Shown here piece after piece: positions 1-7,450 of a stretch of DNA of 23,335 nt. Position 1 is the stretch's first letter, and every line of letters begins with the position of its first letter. Made by a program: the position numbers and the translations under genes. The notes beneath the pieces were generated by a model. It did no database searches, had not been told where the DNA came from, and worked only from the letters and a program-made list of their open reading frames with translations. Origin of the DNA: CADEFF01 sp964569315 (lineage in GTDB: Bacteria > Pseudomonadota > Alphaproteobacteria > Dongiales > Dongiaceae); the NCBI GenBank assembly GCA_964569315.1, contig CAZMUZ010000054.1:1-23335 (forward strand), in the 5' to 3' direction.

Positions 1-443
1 GGCGATTCCTGCTCTTCTGCGACGACCTCTCCTTCGACCAGGCCGACACCAGCTACAAATCCCTGAAGGCCGTGCTGGAGGGCGGGATCGAGGGCCGGCC
101 GGCCAATGTGCTGTTCTATGCCACCTCGAACCGCCGGCATCTCATGCCGCGCGACATGATCGAGAACGAGCGCTCGACTGCGATCAATCCCTCGGAAGCG
201 GTCGAGGAGAAGGTATCGCTTTCCGACCGCTTCGGGCTCTGGCTCGGCTTCCACAATTGCGATCAGGACACCTACTTCGCCATCGTCGAAGGCTATGCGC
301 GCCGCTTCGGCCTCAGCCTGCCGAACGAGCAGCTCCGCGCCCAGGCCAACGAATGGTCGGTCACGCGCGGCGCCCGTTCGGGCCGGGTGGCATGGCAGTT
401 CATCCAGGATCTCGCGGGCCGGCTCGGCAAGCGGCTCGACTGA
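1..443 (+). CDS. DUF815-family AAA+ ATPase, C-terminal part (5' end cut by window)
   Basis: The frame is open from the first complete codon (position 3) to TGA at 441-443, so only the C-terminal ~146 residues are here. The segment RFLLFCDDLSFD is a hydrophobic strand followed by an acidic pair, as in a Walker B motif. It is followed by a stretch about positioning mutations of an ATPase core (NVLFYATSNRRHLMPRDM) and an ERST/SDRFGLWLGF region, which match my memory of the DUF815 'predicted ATPase' family. The Walker A motif would lie upstream, outside the window. The family is commonly found near the pcm/nlpD end of this cluster in Rhodospirillales; its substrate is unknown to me. The gene converges on the LysM/LytM lipoprotein gene with only 10 nt between the two stop codons. 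Family assignment is fairly sure; cellular role is not. Confidence 0.85.
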   Translation, partial: RFLLFCDDLSFDQADTSYKSLKAVLEGGIEGRPANVLFYATSNRRHLMPRDMIENERSTAINPSEAVEEKVSLSDRFGLWLGFHNCDQDTYFAIVEGYARRFGLSLPNEQLRAQANEWSVTRGARSGRVAWQFIQDLAGRLGKRLD

Positions 444-456
444 GCGTCGGCGCTCA
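441..456. terminator. Perfect 16-nt hairpin spanning both convergent stop codons
   Basis: TGAGCG (441-446), loop TCGG (447-450) and CGCTCA (451-456) form a perfect 6-bp stem. The left arm carries the TGA of the plus-strand ATPase and the right arm carries the complement of the TGA of the minus-strand lipoprotein gene. There is no T-run on either side, so it is not a classical intrinsic terminator. A bidirectional 3'-end stabiliser or weak terminator is possible, but this is inferred from shape and place only. Confidence 0.35.
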
Positions 457-1554
457 GGCCCCGGCCGGCGCCATGTAGGCCATCGGATCGATCGCCTCGG
501 TCCCCTTGCGCAGCTCGAAATGGAGCTGCGGCTGCGACACGTTGCCGGTACTGCCCACCCGCGCGATGGTTTCGCCGCGCTTCACCTGCTGGCCCTTCTT
601 CACCAGCAGCGTGTCGTTATGGGCATAGGCCGTGACCCAGCCGTCGGTATGGCGGATCAGCAACAGATTGCCGAAGCCGCGGATCTGGTTGCCGGAATAG
701 ACCACCACGCCGTTCTCCGCGGCGCGCACCGGCGTGCCGCGCGGGGCCGCGATGTTGATGCCGTCATTCTGCAGCCCGCCATTCTTGGCGCCGTAGGTCG
801 AGATCAGCTTGCCGTTCACCGGCCAGAGGAAGAAGCCGCCGGAGCGCGGCGTCGGCTGCGGGATCTGGGTGATCGAGGCGGGTTCCGCCGGGTTCGCGCT
901 CGAGGCGGCGGGTGGCACCGCGCCCGGCGTGGCAAGCGGCGTCGCGGTGGGTGCTGCACTCGGCAGCGGCGGCGCCGGCTTGGTCGCGGGTGCCGGCACG
1001 GACACCGTGGATGCGGGCGCCGCCGGCGTCGCGCCGGAAGGCGCCGGCGCATCGAGCGGCACCGCCGTCACCGCCCCTGCCGGCGACGCGACGACGCCGG
1101 GCACGGTCGTGGCGGCCTGGACCGGCGCCGGCAAGACCAGCGTCGTCCCGGCGGTGAGGGTATAGGGCGGGTCGATCTGGTTCAGCCGCGCGAGCGAGCT
1201 CTGGTCCACGCCATATTGATCGGCGATCGCGTTCAACGATTCGCCGGCCTTCACCACATGGACCCGCTGCTGCGGGATGCGGATGATCTTTCCCGGCACC
1301 AGCAGATAGGGCGGCTTCATCTGGTTGTCGTCGATCAGCGTGCGGACCGGTACCTGGAAGCGCTTCGCAACGCCATAGACCGTGTCGCCGGCGATGATGG
1401 TGTAGTTGCCGGCCGCATCCATCGTGCCGAGCGTCGAGCTTCCCGTCGGCGCCGGCGCCACGGCCGGGCGGCCGGACGCGTTGCAGCCGGCGAGGCCGAG
1501 CGCGAGGCTCGCCGCCAGCGGCAGTACCAAGCCTGAGAGCGAGATCCGTCTCAC
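454..1554 (-). CDS. nlpD: LysM/LytM (M23-like) lipoprotein, NlpD-type amidase activator
   Basis: Predicted 366-residue outer-membrane lipoprotein. From a GTG start at 1554 it begins VRRISLSGLVLP and reaches a lipobox LGLAGC with Cys24. Two LysM domains follow (about residues 50-95 and 98-142; GDTVYGVAKRF and GESLNAIADQYGV), then a Pro/Ala-rich linker, then a C-terminal LytM fold (about 255-360). The fold appears enzymatically dead: the metal-binding H-x3-D site reads NDGIN and the HxH motif reads QLH. This pattern is typical of NlpD/EnvC-type proteins, which bind peptidoglycan and activate septal amidases instead of cutting themselves. It is the last gene of the minus-strand block, after pcm. 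An alternative ATG at 1626 overlaps the pcm stop as ATGA and would add 24 Arg-rich residues; I prefer 1554 because it gives a normal-length signal peptide and an AAGGGGA lies upstream. Confidence 0.85.
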   Translation of the reverse strand: MRRISLSGLVLPLAASLALGLAGCNASGRPAVAPAPTGSSTLGTMDAAGNYTIIAGDTVYGVAKRFQVPVRTLIDDNQMKPPYLLVPGKIIRIPQQRVHVVKAGESLNAIADQYGVDQSSLARLNQIDPPYTLTAGTTLVLPAPVQAATTVPGVVASPAGAVTAVPLDAPAPSGATPAAPASTVSVPAPATKPAPPLPSAAPTATPLATPGAVPPAASSANPAEPASITQIPQPTPRSGGFFLWPVNGKLISTYGAKNGGLQNDGINIAAPRGTPVRAAENGVVVYSGNQIRGFGNLLLIRHTDGWVTAYAHNDTLLVKKGQQVKRGETIARVGSTGNVSQPQLHFELRKGTEAIDPMAYMAPAGA

Positions 1555-1622
1555 GCGCCTGCGATGTCCCCTTGCCGTTTCGGCCCCTTCGCCGGCGCGC
1601 CGACGATAAGCGGGCGCAAGCG

Positions 1623-2312
1623 TCATGCCAAACTTTTCCGCCCGGGTCCAGCCTGGCGGGCGTCGCCGTTCTCGCCATTGTCGCCGAGACCGGGCAGCAG
1701 CGGCACGAAGCGCACGCCGGCCAGCGTCTCTTCCTCGAAGCCCTCGGCGGTGCGGCGGATGCGGATCAGGTCCTGATCGCCGCGATCGGGTCCGATCGGC
1801 AGCACCATGATGCCGCCGACCTTGAGCTGATCGAGAAGCGTCTGCGGCCGCTCGGTCGCGGCCGCGGTCAGGATGACCCGGTCGAACGGCGATTGCTCGG
1901 GCCAGCCGAGATTGCCGTCGCCGCAGCGACAATGGATGTTGGTGAGGCGCAGCGCGAGGAAGCGCGCCTCCGCCTCGCGGAGCAGCGGCCGATGCCGCTC
2001 GATGCTGTAGACCCGGCGCGCAAGACGCGACAGGAGCGCGGCCTGGTAACCGGAGCCGGTGCCGATCTCCAGCACCTTGTGGGTCGGCTTCAGCTCGAGC
2101 GCCTGGGTCATGATGGCGACGACCTGCGGCTGGCTCACCGTCTGGCCATGCCCGATCGGCAGCGCCTTGTCCTCGTAGGCCTGGTCGAGGAAGGGCTGCG
2201 GCACGAAATTCTCGCGCGGCAGCCGCTCGATGGCGGCCAGCACCCGCAGATCGACAATGCCGCTTCGCCGCAAATTCATGATCAGGCGGATCTTTCGGGC
2301 GGCGAGGCTCAT
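1623..2312 (-). CDS. pcm: Protein-L-isoaspartate O-methyltransferase
   Basis: Predicted 229-residue cytosolic enzyme that methylates isoaspartyl residues with S-adenosylmethionine, starting repair of aged proteins. The N-terminal region carries the family features ERLPRENFVP and ALPIGHGQTVSQP, the latter being the substrate-binding stretch. The SAM-binding motif I is VLEIGTGSGYQAALL near residue 85, followed by VYSIER at the end of strand 2. Length is normal for the family. The chosen ATG at 2312 lies 11 nt after the surE stop; a second in-frame ATG at 2279 would cut conserved N-terminal residues. The surE-pcm pairing is common in Proteobacteria. The C-terminal ~25 residues (from LPGLGDNGENG onward) are Gly/Asn-rich and probably disordered. 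Its stop overlaps an ATG (ATGA, 1623-1626) that is a possible but less favoured start of the next gene. Confidence 0.93.
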   Translation of the reverse strand: MSLAARKIRLIMNLRRSGIVDLRVLAAIERLPRENFVPQPFLDQAYEDKALPIGHGQTVSQPQVVAIMTQALELKPTHKVLEIGTGSGYQAALLSRLARRVYSIERHRPLLREAEARFLALRLTNIHCRCGDGNLGWPEQSPFDRVILTAAATERPQTLLDQLKVGGIMVLPIGPDRGDQDLIRIRRTAEGFEEETLAGVRFVPLLPGLGDNGENGDARQAGPGRKSLA

Positions 2313-2323
2313 CCGGCCGATGC

Positions 2324-3109
2324 CTATTCGATCACGGCCGCAAGGCTGCGCATGGTCGGGCCATGCGTCAGATCGACATGCAGCGGCGTCACCGAGATCG
2401 CGCCATGCATGGTCGCCTCCAGGTCGGTCCCGTGCCCGGCGGACTCGTCGCTGGTGAAATCGCCGATCCAGAGATAGGGGCGCCCGACGGGGTCTTTCAC
2501 CGGCACCACCTCGATGCCCGCCACCCGACGGCCCATGCGGGTCGCCCGGATGCCGGTGACCGCATCGGCGGCGACGGTCGGGAAGTTGACGTTGATCAGC
2601 ACGCCCTTCTGCCACTCGATCGCGGCAAGCTTCTTGACGACGGTCGCCGCGTGGGCTTCGGCGGTGCTCCAATGCACGACCTGACCGGTGCGGAGCTGGC
2701 TCATCGCGACGGCCGGAATGCCGAGCAGCGTCGCCTCCATCGCGGCCGCGACCGTCCCCGAGTAATGCACATCCTCGCCGAGATTGGCGCCGCGATTGAT
2801 GCCGGAGAGCACCAGATCGGGCCGGCGTCCCTCCAGCAGGGCATTCACCGCGAGCAGCACGCAGTCGGTCGGCGTGCCCTCCACCGCGAAGCGGTGCCGC
2901 GAGACCTTCCGCACCTGCAGCGGCCGGCGAATGGTGAGGGCATGGCTGGCACCGCTTTGCTCAACCTCCGGTGCCACCACCCAGACGTCGCGGCAGAGGC
3001 TGCGCGCGACCTTCTCCAGGATCTTGATGCCCGGCGCATTGATCCCATCGTCGTTGGTGACCAGGATACGGGCGTTGCGAAGATCGATCGATCCTTTGGC
3101 CTTAGCCAT
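2324..3109 (-). CDS. surE: 5'/3'-nucleotidase SurE
   Basis: Predicted 261-residue metal-dependent nucleoside monophosphate phosphatase, a stationary-phase survival protein. The diagnostic N-terminal motif ILVTNDDGINAPGI (around residues 15-28) supplies the metal-binding Asp pair. The other metal-site elements are present: a Ser in VEQSGASHALT and an Asn in LSGINRGANLGEDVHYSGTV. The sequence is complete and of usual length for bacterial SurE (about 250-265). The ATG at 3109 lies inside the 3' end of serS, an 8-nt overlap, so the two are probably translationally coupled. It is followed after 11 nt by pcm. Some N-terminal residues (MAKAKGSIDLRNA) precede the usual family start, and a shorter start cannot be excluded. 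Confidence 0.95.
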   Translation of the reverse strand: MAKAKGSIDLRNARILVTNDDGINAPGIKILEKVARSLCRDVWVVAPEVEQSGASHALTIRRPLQVRKVSRHRFAVEGTPTDCVLLAVNALLEGRRPDLVLSGINRGANLGEDVHYSGTVAAAMEATLLGIPAVAMSQLRTGQVVHWSTAEAHAATVVKKLAAIEWQKGVLINVNFPTVAADAVTGIRATRMGRRVAGIEVVPVKDPVGRPYLWIGDFTSDESAGHGTDLEATMHGAISVTPLHVDLTHGPTMRSLAAVIE

Positions 3110-4379
3110 GGGCGGCGATGACCTCGAGCCCGTTCATGTAAGGGCGGAGCGCCTCGGGCAACCGGACGCGCCCGTCCGCTTCCTGATAGTTCTCCAGGAT
3201 CGCCACCAGCGTGCGGCCGATGGCGAGGCCGGAGCCGTTCAGCGTATGCGGGAGCTGCGTGCCCTTCTCGCCCGCCCGGCGGAAGCGCGCCTTCATGCGC
3301 CGCGCCTGGAAGTCGCCGCAGTTGGAGCAGCTCGAGATCTCGCGATAGGCGCCCTGCCCCGGCAGCCAGACCTCGATATCGTAGGTCTTCCGCGCGGAGA
3401 AGCCCATGTCGCCCGCGCAGAGCGCCATCACGCGATAGGGCAGCCCGAGGCGCTTCAGCACCTCCTCGGCGCATCCGGTCATCCGCTCGTGCTCGGCCTC
3501 GGATTGCGCCGGATGGGCGATCGAGACGAGCTCGACCTTGCTGAACTGGTGCTGGCGGATCATGCCGCGGGTATCGCGTCCGGCGGCGCCCGCCTCCGCC
3601 CGGAAGCAGGGCGTGTAGGCGGTGAAGCGCAGCGGCAGGCTCGCTTCGTCCAGGATGCCGTCCGCGGCGATGTTGGTCAGCGGCACTTCCGCGGTCGGGA
3701 TCAGCCAGCGATCGTCGGTCGTGTGGAACTGATCCTCGGCGAATTTCGGAAGCTGGCCGGTGCCGAACATGGTCGCGGTGTTGACCAGGAACGGCGGCAG
3801 GATCTCCTGATAGCCGAACTCGCCCGTATGAAGATCGAGCATGAAGGCCGCGAGCGCCCGCTCGAGCCGCGCCAGCGGTCCCTTCAACAGCACGAAACGC
3901 GCACCGGCGAGCTTCGCGGCGGTTTCGAAATCCATCAGGCCCAGCGCCTCGCCGATCTCGAAATGCTGTTTCGGCGCGAAGCCGAAGTTGCGCTGCTGCC
4001 CCACGCGCCGGAGCTCGACATTGCCCTGATCGTCGAGACCCTCGGGCACCTCGGGCGCCGGGAGGTTGGGGATCGCCGCGACGATCGCATCGAGGCGCCC
4101 GGCGAGCGCCTGCTCGGTGCGGGCTGCGCCCTCCATCTCGTCTTTGAGCGCCGCCACCTCGGCCATCAGCGCGGCGCCGTCCTCGCCTTTCGCCTTGGCG
4201 CGGCCGATCTGCTGCGACAACTCGTTGCGGCGGGATTGCAGCTCCTGAAGTCGGGTCTGGGCGGCGCGGCGTTCGGCGTCGAGGGCGAGAAGCTCGGCAG
4301 CGTGCGCCGGCAGGCCGCGCCGCGCCAGGCTGCGGTCGAACCCCGCTGCATCCTCGCGGATCGCCCTCAGATCATGCAT
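3102..4379 (-). CDS. serS: Seryl-tRNA synthetase
   Basis: Predicted 425-residue class II aminoacyl-tRNA synthetase that charges tRNA-Ser (and tRNA-Sec where present). Residues 1-105 form the expected long antiparallel coiled-coil arm rich in Arg, Glu and Leu (e.g. ERRAAQTRLQELQSRRNEL), which grips the tRNA variable arm. The catalytic core follows: motif 2 around residues 251-285 (FTAYTPCFRAEAG to QFSKVEL) and motif 3 near the C terminus (LNGSGLAIGRTLVAILENYQ). The TAE loop (PTAEVPLTN) that recognises serine is intact at about residues 228-236. I chose the ATG at 4379 because MHDLRAIRED is the usual SerRS N terminus; the open frame extends further upstream but without family similarity. The gene lies 136 nt after tatC, one of the few larger gaps in the block, and overlaps surE. 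Confidence 0.97.
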   Translation of the reverse strand: MHDLRAIREDAAGFDRSLARRGLPAHAAELLALDAERRAAQTRLQELQSRRNELSQQIGRAKAKGEDGAALMAEVAALKDEMEGAARTEQALAGRLDAIVAAIPNLPAPEVPEGLDDQGNVELRRVGQQRNFGFAPKQHFEIGEALGLMDFETAAKLAGARFVLLKGPLARLERALAAFMLDLHTGEFGYQEILPPFLVNTATMFGTGQLPKFAEDQFHTTDDRWLIPTAEVPLTNIAADGILDEASLPLRFTAYTPCFRAEAGAAGRDTRGMIRQHQFSKVELVSIAHPAQSEAEHERMTGCAEEVLKRLGLPYRVMALCAGDMGFSARKTYDIEVWLPGQGAYREISSCSNCGDFQARRMKARFRRAGEKGTQLPHTLNGSGLAIGRTLVAILENYQEADGRVRLPEALRPYMNGLEVIAAHG

Positions 4380-4515
4380 CGCCGATCGCCGCCAGTTCTT
4401 CCCTGCTCCCGAATCTTTCCGAGTCGGGCCCGATCCCCACGGGCGGCCTGTATAGGGCCTCGGCCTCGCGCCGTCCATCCTGAAGGCCGGCCCCGCAGAT
4501 CGGGAACTCGCGCGT

Positions 4516-5352
4516 CTATTCGGCCGACGGGCCCGCAGGCGTGGTCGTCGCGAGCTCTTTCTCGGTCGCCGCCTCCTCGGCGGCTTCCGCCGCTTTCCTC
4601 CGCTTCTCGACGAACTTCGCGCAGAGGATCGAGATCTCGTAGAGGATGATGATCGGGATCGCGAGGCTGATCTGGCTGATCGGATCCGGCGGCGTGATGA
4701 TCGCCGCCACGATGAAGGTGGCGACGATCGCGTATTTGCGCTTTGCCGCGAGCCCCGCCGCCGTTGCGATGCCGACCCGCACCAGCAGCGTGAGCAGCAC
4801 GGGAAGCTGGAAGCAGAGCCCGAAGGCGAAGATCAGCTTCATGACGAGGCCGATATATTCGCCGACACGGGCCTCGAGCTCGACCGGCAGGGCATTGGGA
4901 CCGCCGGCGGACTGGAAGCCGAGGAAGAAGCGCCAGGCCATCGGCAGCATGACGTAGTAAAGGACCGCTGCGCCGGTGAAGAACAGGACCGGGGTCGCGA
5001 ACAGGAACGGCAGGAACGCCGATTTCTCGTTCTTGTAGAGGCCGGGCGCCACGAACTTCCAGATCTGCGTCGCGAGGATCGGGAAGGAGATGCAGATGGC
5101 GCCGAAGAAGGCGACCTTCACTTGCGTGAAGAAGGCTTCGGTCAGGCCGGTATAGATGAAGCGCCGGCCGGTTTCCTTGAGCAGGATGTCGGCGAGCGGC
5201 TGGGCCAGGAAATCGAAGATGTCCTTGGCGAAGAACCAGCAGCCCATGAAGGCGACGAACATCGCCGCGATCGACCAGAGCAGCCGGGTCCTGAGCTCGA
5301 GCAGATGTTCGAGCAACGGCATCGCCTTTGCGTCTTCGGGATTCTCAGCCAT
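4516..5352 (-). CDS. tatC: Sec-independent protein translocase TatC
   Basis: Predicted 278-residue inner-membrane protein, the core receptor of the twin-arginine translocase; with TatB it recognises RR-signal peptides of folded substrates. The N terminus contains MPLLEHLLELRTRLLWSI, the cytoplasmic segment plus first membrane helix that holds signal-binding residues. Six hydrophobic helices are visible; the periplasmic/loop segment EAFFTQVKVAFFGAICISFPI and the late PPDPISQISLAIPIIILYE element are typical. A charged, Ala/Glu-rich tail of about 35 residues (KRRKAAEAAEEAATEKE onward) ends the protein. It starts 3 nt after the tatB stop, so tatB and tatC are almost certainly cotranscribed. Confidence 0.96.
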   Translation of the reverse strand: MAENPEDAKAMPLLEHLLELRTRLLWSIAAMFVAFMGCWFFAKDIFDFLAQPLADILLKETGRRFIYTGLTEAFFTQVKVAFFGAICISFPILATQIWKFVAPGLYKNEKSAFLPFLFATPVLFFTGAAVLYYVMLPMAWRFFLGFQSAGGPNALPVELEARVGEYIGLVMKLIFAFGLCFQLPVLLTLLVRVGIATAAGLAAKRKYAIVATFIVAAIITPPDPISQISLAIPIIILYEISILCAKFVEKRRKAAEAAEEAATEKELATTTPAGPSAE

Positions 5353-5355
5353 GGC

Positions 5356-5871
5356 TCAAGATGCGGAAGCGCGCGAGGGCGGAAGCATATCGGCGGGCGG
5401 CTCGGCGGAAGCGGGTTCCGGCTCGGCTGCCGGCGGCGCCGGCGCGACGGGCTCGCTCGGCGGCGCGGCGGATTCAGGCGTCGCGGGCGGCGAAACCGGC
5501 GGTGGCGGCGTCACGCTCGAGGCGGGGGCGACCGGCGCCGGGATCTTCGCCGTGGTTCCGCCCGCGCCGAGCTCGCGCTTCACCGCGTCGGCGTCCACCG
5601 CCTTCTTGATCTCGCCTTCCGGATCGATGGCCTTGCCGATCTCGTTGCCGAGACGGCCCTGCTTGGCCGCGGTGACGAGCTTCTTCGCATCCTCGAGCTC
5701 GGCCTCGCGCACGAGCTGATCCACGCTGTTCTGGAATTCGCGCGCGAGCTTGCGGCCCTGCTTCAGCCACTTTGCGCCCGTCCGCAGCGCGTTCGGCAGC
5801 TCCTTGGGTCCGAACAGCAGCAGCGCCACCAGGGCGATGACCGCCATTTCGGACCAGCCGATATCGAACAT
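5356..5871 (-). CDS. tatB: Sec-independent protein translocase TatB
   Basis: Predicted 171-residue single-span membrane protein of the Tat receptor complex. It starts MFDIGWSEMAVIALVALLLFGPKELP, the TatB N-terminal helix with the conserved acidic residue in the membrane segment (Glu8), a Gly-Pro hinge and then an amphipathic helix (LRTGAKWLKQGRKLAREFQNS). A second helical region runs to about residue 100. The last ~60 residues are Pro/Ala/Glu-rich and low complexity, which makes the protein somewhat longer than a minimal TatB. The start is supported by a very strong Shine-Dalgarno, GGGGAGG, 9 nt upstream of the ATG. The gene sits 36 nt after tatA and 3 nt before tatC. Confidence 0.95.
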   Translation of the reverse strand: MFDIGWSEMAVIALVALLLFGPKELPNALRTGAKWLKQGRKLAREFQNSVDQLVREAELEDAKKLVTAAKQGRLGNEIGKAIDPEGEIKKAVDADAVKRELGAGGTTAKIPAPVAPASSVTPPPPVSPPATPESAAPPSEPVAPAPPAAEPEPASAEPPADMLPPSRASAS

Positions 5872-5884
5872 CGCAATCTACCTC

Positions 5885-5906
5885 CCCGCCCGCGAGGGCC
5901 GGCGGG
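5885..5906 (-). promoter_or_regulatory. GC-rich hairpin between tatA and tatB touching the tatB ribosome-binding site
   Basis: In the minus-strand transcript CCCGCC (from 5906-5901) can pair with GGCGGG (from 5890-5885) across a 10-nt loop. The tatB Shine-Dalgarno GGGGAGG maps to 5887-5881, so its first three bases lie in the 3' arm. The structure could lower tatB/tatC translation relative to tatA or protect the tatA 3' end. Its existence as an RNA fold is inferred from base complementarity only. Confidence 0.4.
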
Positions 5907-5907
5907 T

Positions 5908-6135
5908 TCAGCTCGCCACTTTGTCCTTCTCGACGACGCGCGCGCTGCTGTCGATTGCCTGCTCCTGGCTCTCGTCCTTGGTCTCGCCCTTGTTCTCGTC
6001 CTTGAGGCCGCGCTTGAAGGCGGTGATGCCTTGGCCCATGTCGCGCATCAGCTTCGGAATCTTGCCGGCGCCGCCGAAGAGCAGCAGCACGACCGCCAAA
6101 ACGATGAGCCAATGCCAGATGCTGAAACTACCCAT
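5908..6135 (-). CDS. tatA: Sec-independent protein translocase TatA
   Basis: Predicted 75-residue protein that oligomerises to form the protein-conducting element of the Tat system. It has one N-terminal membrane helix (IWHWLIVLAVVLLLFGGAGKIPKL), the conserved FG hinge, and the amphipathic helix with LMRDMGQGITAFKRGLKDE. A charged, flexible C-terminal tail follows. Length is typical for TatA. The ATG is preceded by AAGGGAGAA at good spacing. TatA leads the tatABC unit here and is separated by 99 nt from the upstream ABC ATPase gene. A candidate promoter and a 16-nt palindrome lie in that gap, which suggests tatABC may have its own transcription start. Confidence 0.96.
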   Translation of the reverse strand: MGSFSIWHWLIVLAVVLLLFGGAGKIPKLMRDMGQGITAFKRGLKDENKGETKDESQEQAIDSSARVVEKDKVAS

Positions 6136-6170
6136 TTGGGCTTCTCCCTTTGCGGTTTTGCCTTAAGAGG

Positions 6171-6217
6171 CGCCGCCATGGCGGCGGACTATCGCAAGAA
6201 ATCCGCCCCGGCCGCAA
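6171..6217 (-). promoter_or_regulatory. Possible tatA promoter with a 16-nt palindrome at its predicted start
   Basis: On the minus strand TTGCGG (6217-6212), an 18-nt spacer and GATAGT (6193-6188) resemble weak -35/-10 boxes. The predicted transcription start near 6181 falls inside the perfect palindrome CGCCGCCATGGCGGCG (6171-6186). The boxes match consensus only at 3 and 4 of 6 positions, so this is tentative. Confidence 0.25.
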
Positions 6218-6234
6218 TGGCGCCTTGCAGCTCC

Positions 6235-7335
6235 CTAGGATGTAGGGGTTTCTACCGGAAAAACAAATGTTTGGATGCGGTCGAGGGCGATTCCGACCGG
6301 GCTGCCGACGGGCGGCAGGAAACGGCCGGGCACCCGCGCCCGCAAGGCAACCGTTCCGCCGCCCCCGGCGAGCGTCAGATCCACGAGGCTGGTACGGCCG
6401 AGCAGCCGCGCCGCGGTCACCTGGCCACCCACGACGCTGCCCCCCGCCCCGTCGTGGGTCAGCTTCAGGGCTTCCGGCCGGATCACCACCTCCACAGCAC
6501 TGCCTTCCGCCGCCCCCGCAGGCGCGATCAGGGGACCTAGCGGCGTGTCGATCTGCCCGTTCGCGATGCGCCCGGTCAGGCGATTGACCGAGCTGAAGAA
6601 GCCGGCGACGAAACCGTTGGCCGGCCGGTCGTAGAGGTCGGCGGCGCTGCCGATCTGTTCCAGGCGGCCGGCGCGCAGAATGGCGATGCGGTCGGCCATG
6701 AACATGGCCTCTTCGGGCTCGTGCGTGACCAGCACCGTGGCGGCGCCGCTCGCGCGGACCACCCGGAGCGCGTCGTCCCGCACCTGCTCGCGGAGCTGCG
6801 TATCGAGCCCGGAGAAGGGCTCGTCGAGCAGCAGGAGACGCGGCGCCGGGGCGAGCGCGCGGGCGAGCGCCACGCGCTGCTGCTGTCCGCCGGAGAGGGT
6901 GTGGGGAAAGGCGCGCGCATAGCCGCTCATGCCCACCTGCTCGAGCACTTCCGTGGCGCGCTGCCGCCGCGGCGCGGCGCCGAGATGACGCAGGCCGAAG
7001 CTCACATTGTCCAGCACCGAGAGATGCGGGAAGAGCGCATAGTCCTGGAACAGCAGCCCGACACCCCGCTGTTCCGGCGGCTGGCTGAAAGTCGGATCGG
7101 CAACGAGACGGTCGGCGATGGTGACAGCGCCCTGTTGCAGCTCTTCGAGCCCGGCCGCGATCCTGAGCAGGGTCGACTTGCCGCAGCCCGAAGGGCCGAC
7201 GACGCAGAGCACCTCGCCAGGGGCCACCGATACCGTCACCGCATCCAGCGCGCGCAGCCGGCCATAGTGATGGGTGACCGCCGCGAAGCCGAGGGCGATC
7301 GCGGCCACCGGCCGTGTGACGTCCGGGGGCGTCAT
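6235..7335 (-). CDS. ABC transporter ATP-binding protein, FbpC/PotA-like with C-terminal TOBE region
   Basis: Predicted 366-residue ATPase subunit of an import ABC transporter. All motifs are intact: Walker A GPSGCGKST (residues 47-55), Q-loop LLFQDYALFPH (Q97), signature LSGGQ (147-151), Walker B LLLLDE (167-172) and H-loop VTHE (H205). Residues from about 240 on form a TOBE-like regulatory domain (VVIRPEALKL; RLLGRTSLVDLTL). Length and the motif wording fit the CysA/PotA/FbpC group; the single-Phe and EPEEAMFMADRI region leans to ferric iron (FbpC) or putrescine-type systems. No permease or solute-binding protein is present anywhere in the window, so the substrate cannot be named. It sits between scpB (159 nt upstream) and tatA (99 nt downstream), inside a block whose other genes are tightly packed, which suggests a later insertion. 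Confidence 0.9.
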   Translation of the reverse strand: MTPPDVTRPVAAIALGFAAVTHHYGRLRALDAVTVSVAPGEVLCVVGPSGCGKSTLLRIAAGLEELQQGAVTIADRLVADPTFSQPPEQRGVGLLFQDYALFPHLSVLDNVSFGLRHLGAAPRRQRATEVLEQVGMSGYARAFPHTLSGGQQQRVALARALAPAPRLLLLDEPFSGLDTQLREQVRDDALRVVRASGAATVLVTHEPEEAMFMADRIAILRAGRLEQIGSAADLYDRPANGFVAGFFSSVNRLTGRIANGQIDTPLGPLIAPAGAAEGSAVEVVIRPEALKLTHDGAGGSVVGGQVTAARLLGRTSLVDLTLAGGGGTVALRARVPGRFLPPVGSPVGIALDRIQTFVFPVETPTS

Positions 7336-7450
7336 CGCCGGGCGCCCGACAGGAAGCCCAACTTCAACCGAAACATGAAGTCGGGTCGGCCATCATTGTT
7401 TACAGGCATTTAGACCGGCTTCCGAAGGCTTGCGTTGAATGGCCGGCGGA

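Noticed and set aside
4380..4515. Promoter for serS around CTATAC in the tatC-serS gap.
   Set aside because: No -35-like element at a suitable distance; serS may be read through from tatC.
2784..4649. A 621-codon open frame on the plus strand.
   Set aside because: Antisense to serS and surE, which are unambiguous; no independent coding evidence.
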